Made by a program: the position numbers and the translations under genes | The notes under the pieces: model-generated | Told to the model about the DNA's origin: nothing | The model's database searches: none | Seen by the model: the letters and a program-made list of their open reading frames with translations, nothing else | Shown: one piece after another, positions 4,567 to 6,192 of the stretch | How positions within the stretch are numbered: position 1 is the stretch's first letter | How the letters are laid out: every line of letters begins with the position of its first letter | Origin: Cytophagales bacterium | Lineage (GTDB): Bacteria > Bacteroidota > Bacteroidia > Cytophagales > UBA9547 | Assembly: GCA_003476475.1 (NCBI GenBank) | Contig: DMUD01000021.1 | Location: forward strand, 1 to 6,192 | DNA: 6,192 bases | Direction of reading: 5' to 3'

Positions 4567-6192
4567 CTAAAAGGCATATTCATTGGCTACAATCAAAGAA
4601 GCGGCAATTCTTCTGCGCGCCTCTTTGGTGTTGAAAGTTTCTGCTTTGGTGAAACGTTTTACGCCCATAAGTAACATACGCTGTTCATCACCCTCGCTCA
4701 TAGATACTATCGCGTTTTTGGCATTGATGCCTACCCTATCCAAGGCATCGTTCAAATAGGTTTTCACTATGTCGGTCTGAACTGCAACCTCTTTTCCATT
4801 ATTGGCCATTTTTTCTACGCGCAAAAGTGCCGATTCGGCTACGTACAAATCGATGACCATATCGGAAATGTTCATCAAAATTTCTTGCTCGTGCACCAAT
4901 TTCTGCATGAATTTTTGGGCGGCATAGCCAGCCGTCATCAAAATGAGCTTTTTCACATTGGCCAAAATGGCTTTTTCTTTTCCAAATAAGCCTTCAGGAG
5001 TTTCAGTGTTGAAATCGGGGATAGCCATGAGGTCTTTTTGCACCGCCATCGCAGGACCCATCAAATCCAATTCACCTTTCATGGCACGTTTCAAAAGCAT
5101 GTCCATGGTAAGCAAACGGTTTATCTCATTGGTGCCTTCAAAAATGCGGTTGATGCGCGAATCGCGGTAGGCTCTGTCCATAGGATAATCGGCCGAAAAA
5201 CCGTACCCGCCCAATATCTGCACGCCTTCGTCTACCACGTAGTCCAAGGCTTCAGAACCTGCCACTTTCAAAATGGCACATTCTACCGCAAACTCTTGAG
5301 CCGCTCCAAGCAAGGCTTCCTCGGCATTTTTTCCGGAAGCCATTAATTTTTCTTCTGTAACGTGCACATCGTGACCTGCCCTGTACATGGCCGATTCTAC
5401 CGCAAAAATGCGAACAGCTTGTTCGGCCAGCTTGTGCTGTATGGCTCCAAACTGGGCAATGGGCATTTTGAACTGCTGGCGTTCTTTGGCGTATTGAATA
5501 GCAAGGTTGCTTACCCTTTTGGCAGCTCCCAAGGCAGCAGCGGCCAGCTTTATTCTGCCTATGTTCAATATATTAAAGGCTATCAAATGACCTTTGCCTA
5601 TTTCACCCAGTACATTTTCTTTCGGTACTTTTACGTCCGACAAAAACACCTGACGGGTAGAAGACCCTTTGATGCCCATCTTGTGCTCTTCGTTGCCGAA
5701 GCTAAGCCCAGGGGTATTTCGCTCAATGATAAAACCTGTAAATTTATCACCGTCCACTTGGGCAAACACGATGAATACGTCGGCAAAACCTGCATTGGTA
5801 ATCCACATCTTTTGGCCGTTCAAAATGTAATGGTTGCCATCGGCGGTGGGCATTGCCTTTGTTTTGGCAGCCAAGGCATCCGATCCCGAACCAGGTTCTG
5901 TCAAACAGTAGCTGGCCATCAGTTCGCCCGTAGCCAACTTAGGAATGTATTTCTGTTTTTGTTCTTCGGTACCGAAATAGAGAATGGGCAACGTGCCGAT
6001 GCCCGTATGTGCCGCTACGGCTACGGAGAAAGAATACCCCGATCCAAGAAATTGATTGACGATGGTAGAAGAAATGAAATCCTTTCCGAGTCCGCCGTAC
6101 TGTTCCGGAAATGAGGTGGCTAACAATCCCTGATCGCCCGCCTTGCGGACCAGCGAAGCCATTAACCCAGGCTCGAGTTGATCAATGCGATC
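4567..6192 (-). CDS. Acyl-CoA dehydrogenase, 3' part (5' end outside the window)
   Basis: This flavoenzyme oxidises acyl-CoA to trans-2-enoyl-CoA, the first step of beta-oxidation, with FAD and electron transfer flavoprotein. The visible part has 541 residues and stays open to the right edge, where DRIDQLEPGL precedes an internal Met. That stretch fits the N-terminal helical domain, so the Met at 6162 is not the start and perhaps 50-60 residues are missing. Counted from the edge, signature 1 is YCLTEPGSGSD (95-105), the FAD-side WITNAG is at 130-135, ERQQFKMPIAQFGAIQHKLA lies at 237-256, and signature 2 runs from QILGGYGFSADYP (325-337) to IFEGTNEINRL (350-360). Glu352 in FEGT is the expected catalytic base. 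About 170 further residues follow, mostly helical, as in very-long-chain dehydrogenases (VLCAD/ACAD9) and the roughly 600-residue Bacteroidota homologues. A long-chain substrate is therefore plausible but inferred. The gene ends in TAG followed by a strong terminator. A frame on the opposite strand is a coding shadow. Confidence 0.95.
   Translation of the reverse strand, partial: DRIDQLEPGLMASLVRKAGDQGLLATSFPEQYGGLGKDFISSTIVNQFLGSGYSFSVAVAAHTGIGTLPILYFGTEEQKQKYIPKLATGELMASYCLTEPGSGSDALAAKTKAMPTADGNHYILNGQKMWITNAGFADVFIVFAQVDGDKFTGFIIERNTPGLSFGNEEHKMGIKGSSTRQVFLSDVKVPKENVLGEIGKGHLIAFNILNIGRIKLAAAALGAAKRVSNLAIQYAKERQQFKMPIAQFGAIQHKLAEQAVRIFAVESAMYRAGHDVHVTEEKLMASGKNAEEALLGAAQEFAVECAILKVAGSEALDYVVDEGVQILGGYGFSADYPMDRAYRDSRINRIFEGTNEINRLLTMDMLLKRAMKGELDLMGPAMAVQKDLMAIPDFNTETPEGLFGKEKAILANVKKLILMTAGYAAQKFMQKLVHEQEILMNISDMVIDLYVAESALLRVEKMANNGKEVAVQTDIVKTYLNDALDRVGINAKNAIVSMSEGDEQRMLLMGVKRFTKAETFNTKEARRRIAASLIVANEYAF

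Noticed and set aside
4439..4569. Short plus-strand frame over the terminator
   Set aside because: It runs through the terminator hairpin and ends inside the stop codon of the opposite gene. The translation is low-complexity and resembles no protein I know.
5362..6114. 250-codon plus-strand frame opposite the acyl-CoA dehydrogenase gene
   Set aside because: It is fully antisense to a gene with clear family signatures. Its translation shows no recognisable motif and has the composition of a reverse shadow.
4567..6162. Complete acyl-CoA dehydrogenase gene starting at the Met codon at 6162
   Set aside because: The frame stays open to the window edge, and the ten codons upstream encode sequence fitting the N-terminal helical domain, so the gene is cut by the window.

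Overview
The window looks like a chromosomal piece of a member of the Bacteroidota. Three things point there: a secreted protein ends in a type IX secretion (T9SS) type A sorting domain, start codons are preceded by A-rich sequence with no Shine-Dalgarno motif, and at least one promoter fits the Bacteroidota pattern TTTG-N17-TAnnTTTG. The genus cannot be decided from this sequence.

Left part (about 1-2045, plus strand, AT-rich): a leader with a perfect -7 type box, then a small predicted lipoprotein, then, only 4 bases later, a secreted zinc peptidase of family M64 (IgA peptidase family) with a signal peptide, an HExxH site, an Ig-like segment and a T9SS sorting domain. The tight spacing suggests one transcript and perhaps a joint function at the cell surface. 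The lipoprotein is the least understood gene here.

Middle (2046-2319): a gap between convergent genes, without an intact gene. It holds an AT-rich hairpin over the peptidase stop codon, a perfect 16-bp palindrome, an 11-bp perfect inverted repeat with arms 77 bases apart, and a short minus-strand reading frame that resembles the tail of a lost gene.

Right part (2320-6192, all minus strand, visibly richer in GC): read in the direction of transcription, the 3' part of an acyl-CoA dehydrogenase gene that runs off the right edge, a strong rho-independent terminator, a small cytochrome b5-like heme-binding protein with a probable TTG start, a Bacteroidota-type promoter, a BadF/BadG-type amino-sugar kinase, and murQ (MurNAc-6-phosphate etherase). 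The kinase and MurQ form a plausible two-step route for cell-wall amino sugar recycling: phosphorylation of MurNAc (and/or GlcNAc), then removal of the lactyl ether to give GlcNAc-6-phosphate. The acyl-CoA dehydrogenase belongs to fatty acid beta-oxidation and is insulated from the rest by its terminator.

I see no tRNA, rRNA, CRISPR array, insertion sequence or phage gene. No clearly new multi-gene system is evident. The best candidate for undescribed biology is the lipoprotein/M64 pair, followed by the structured gap at 2046-2319.
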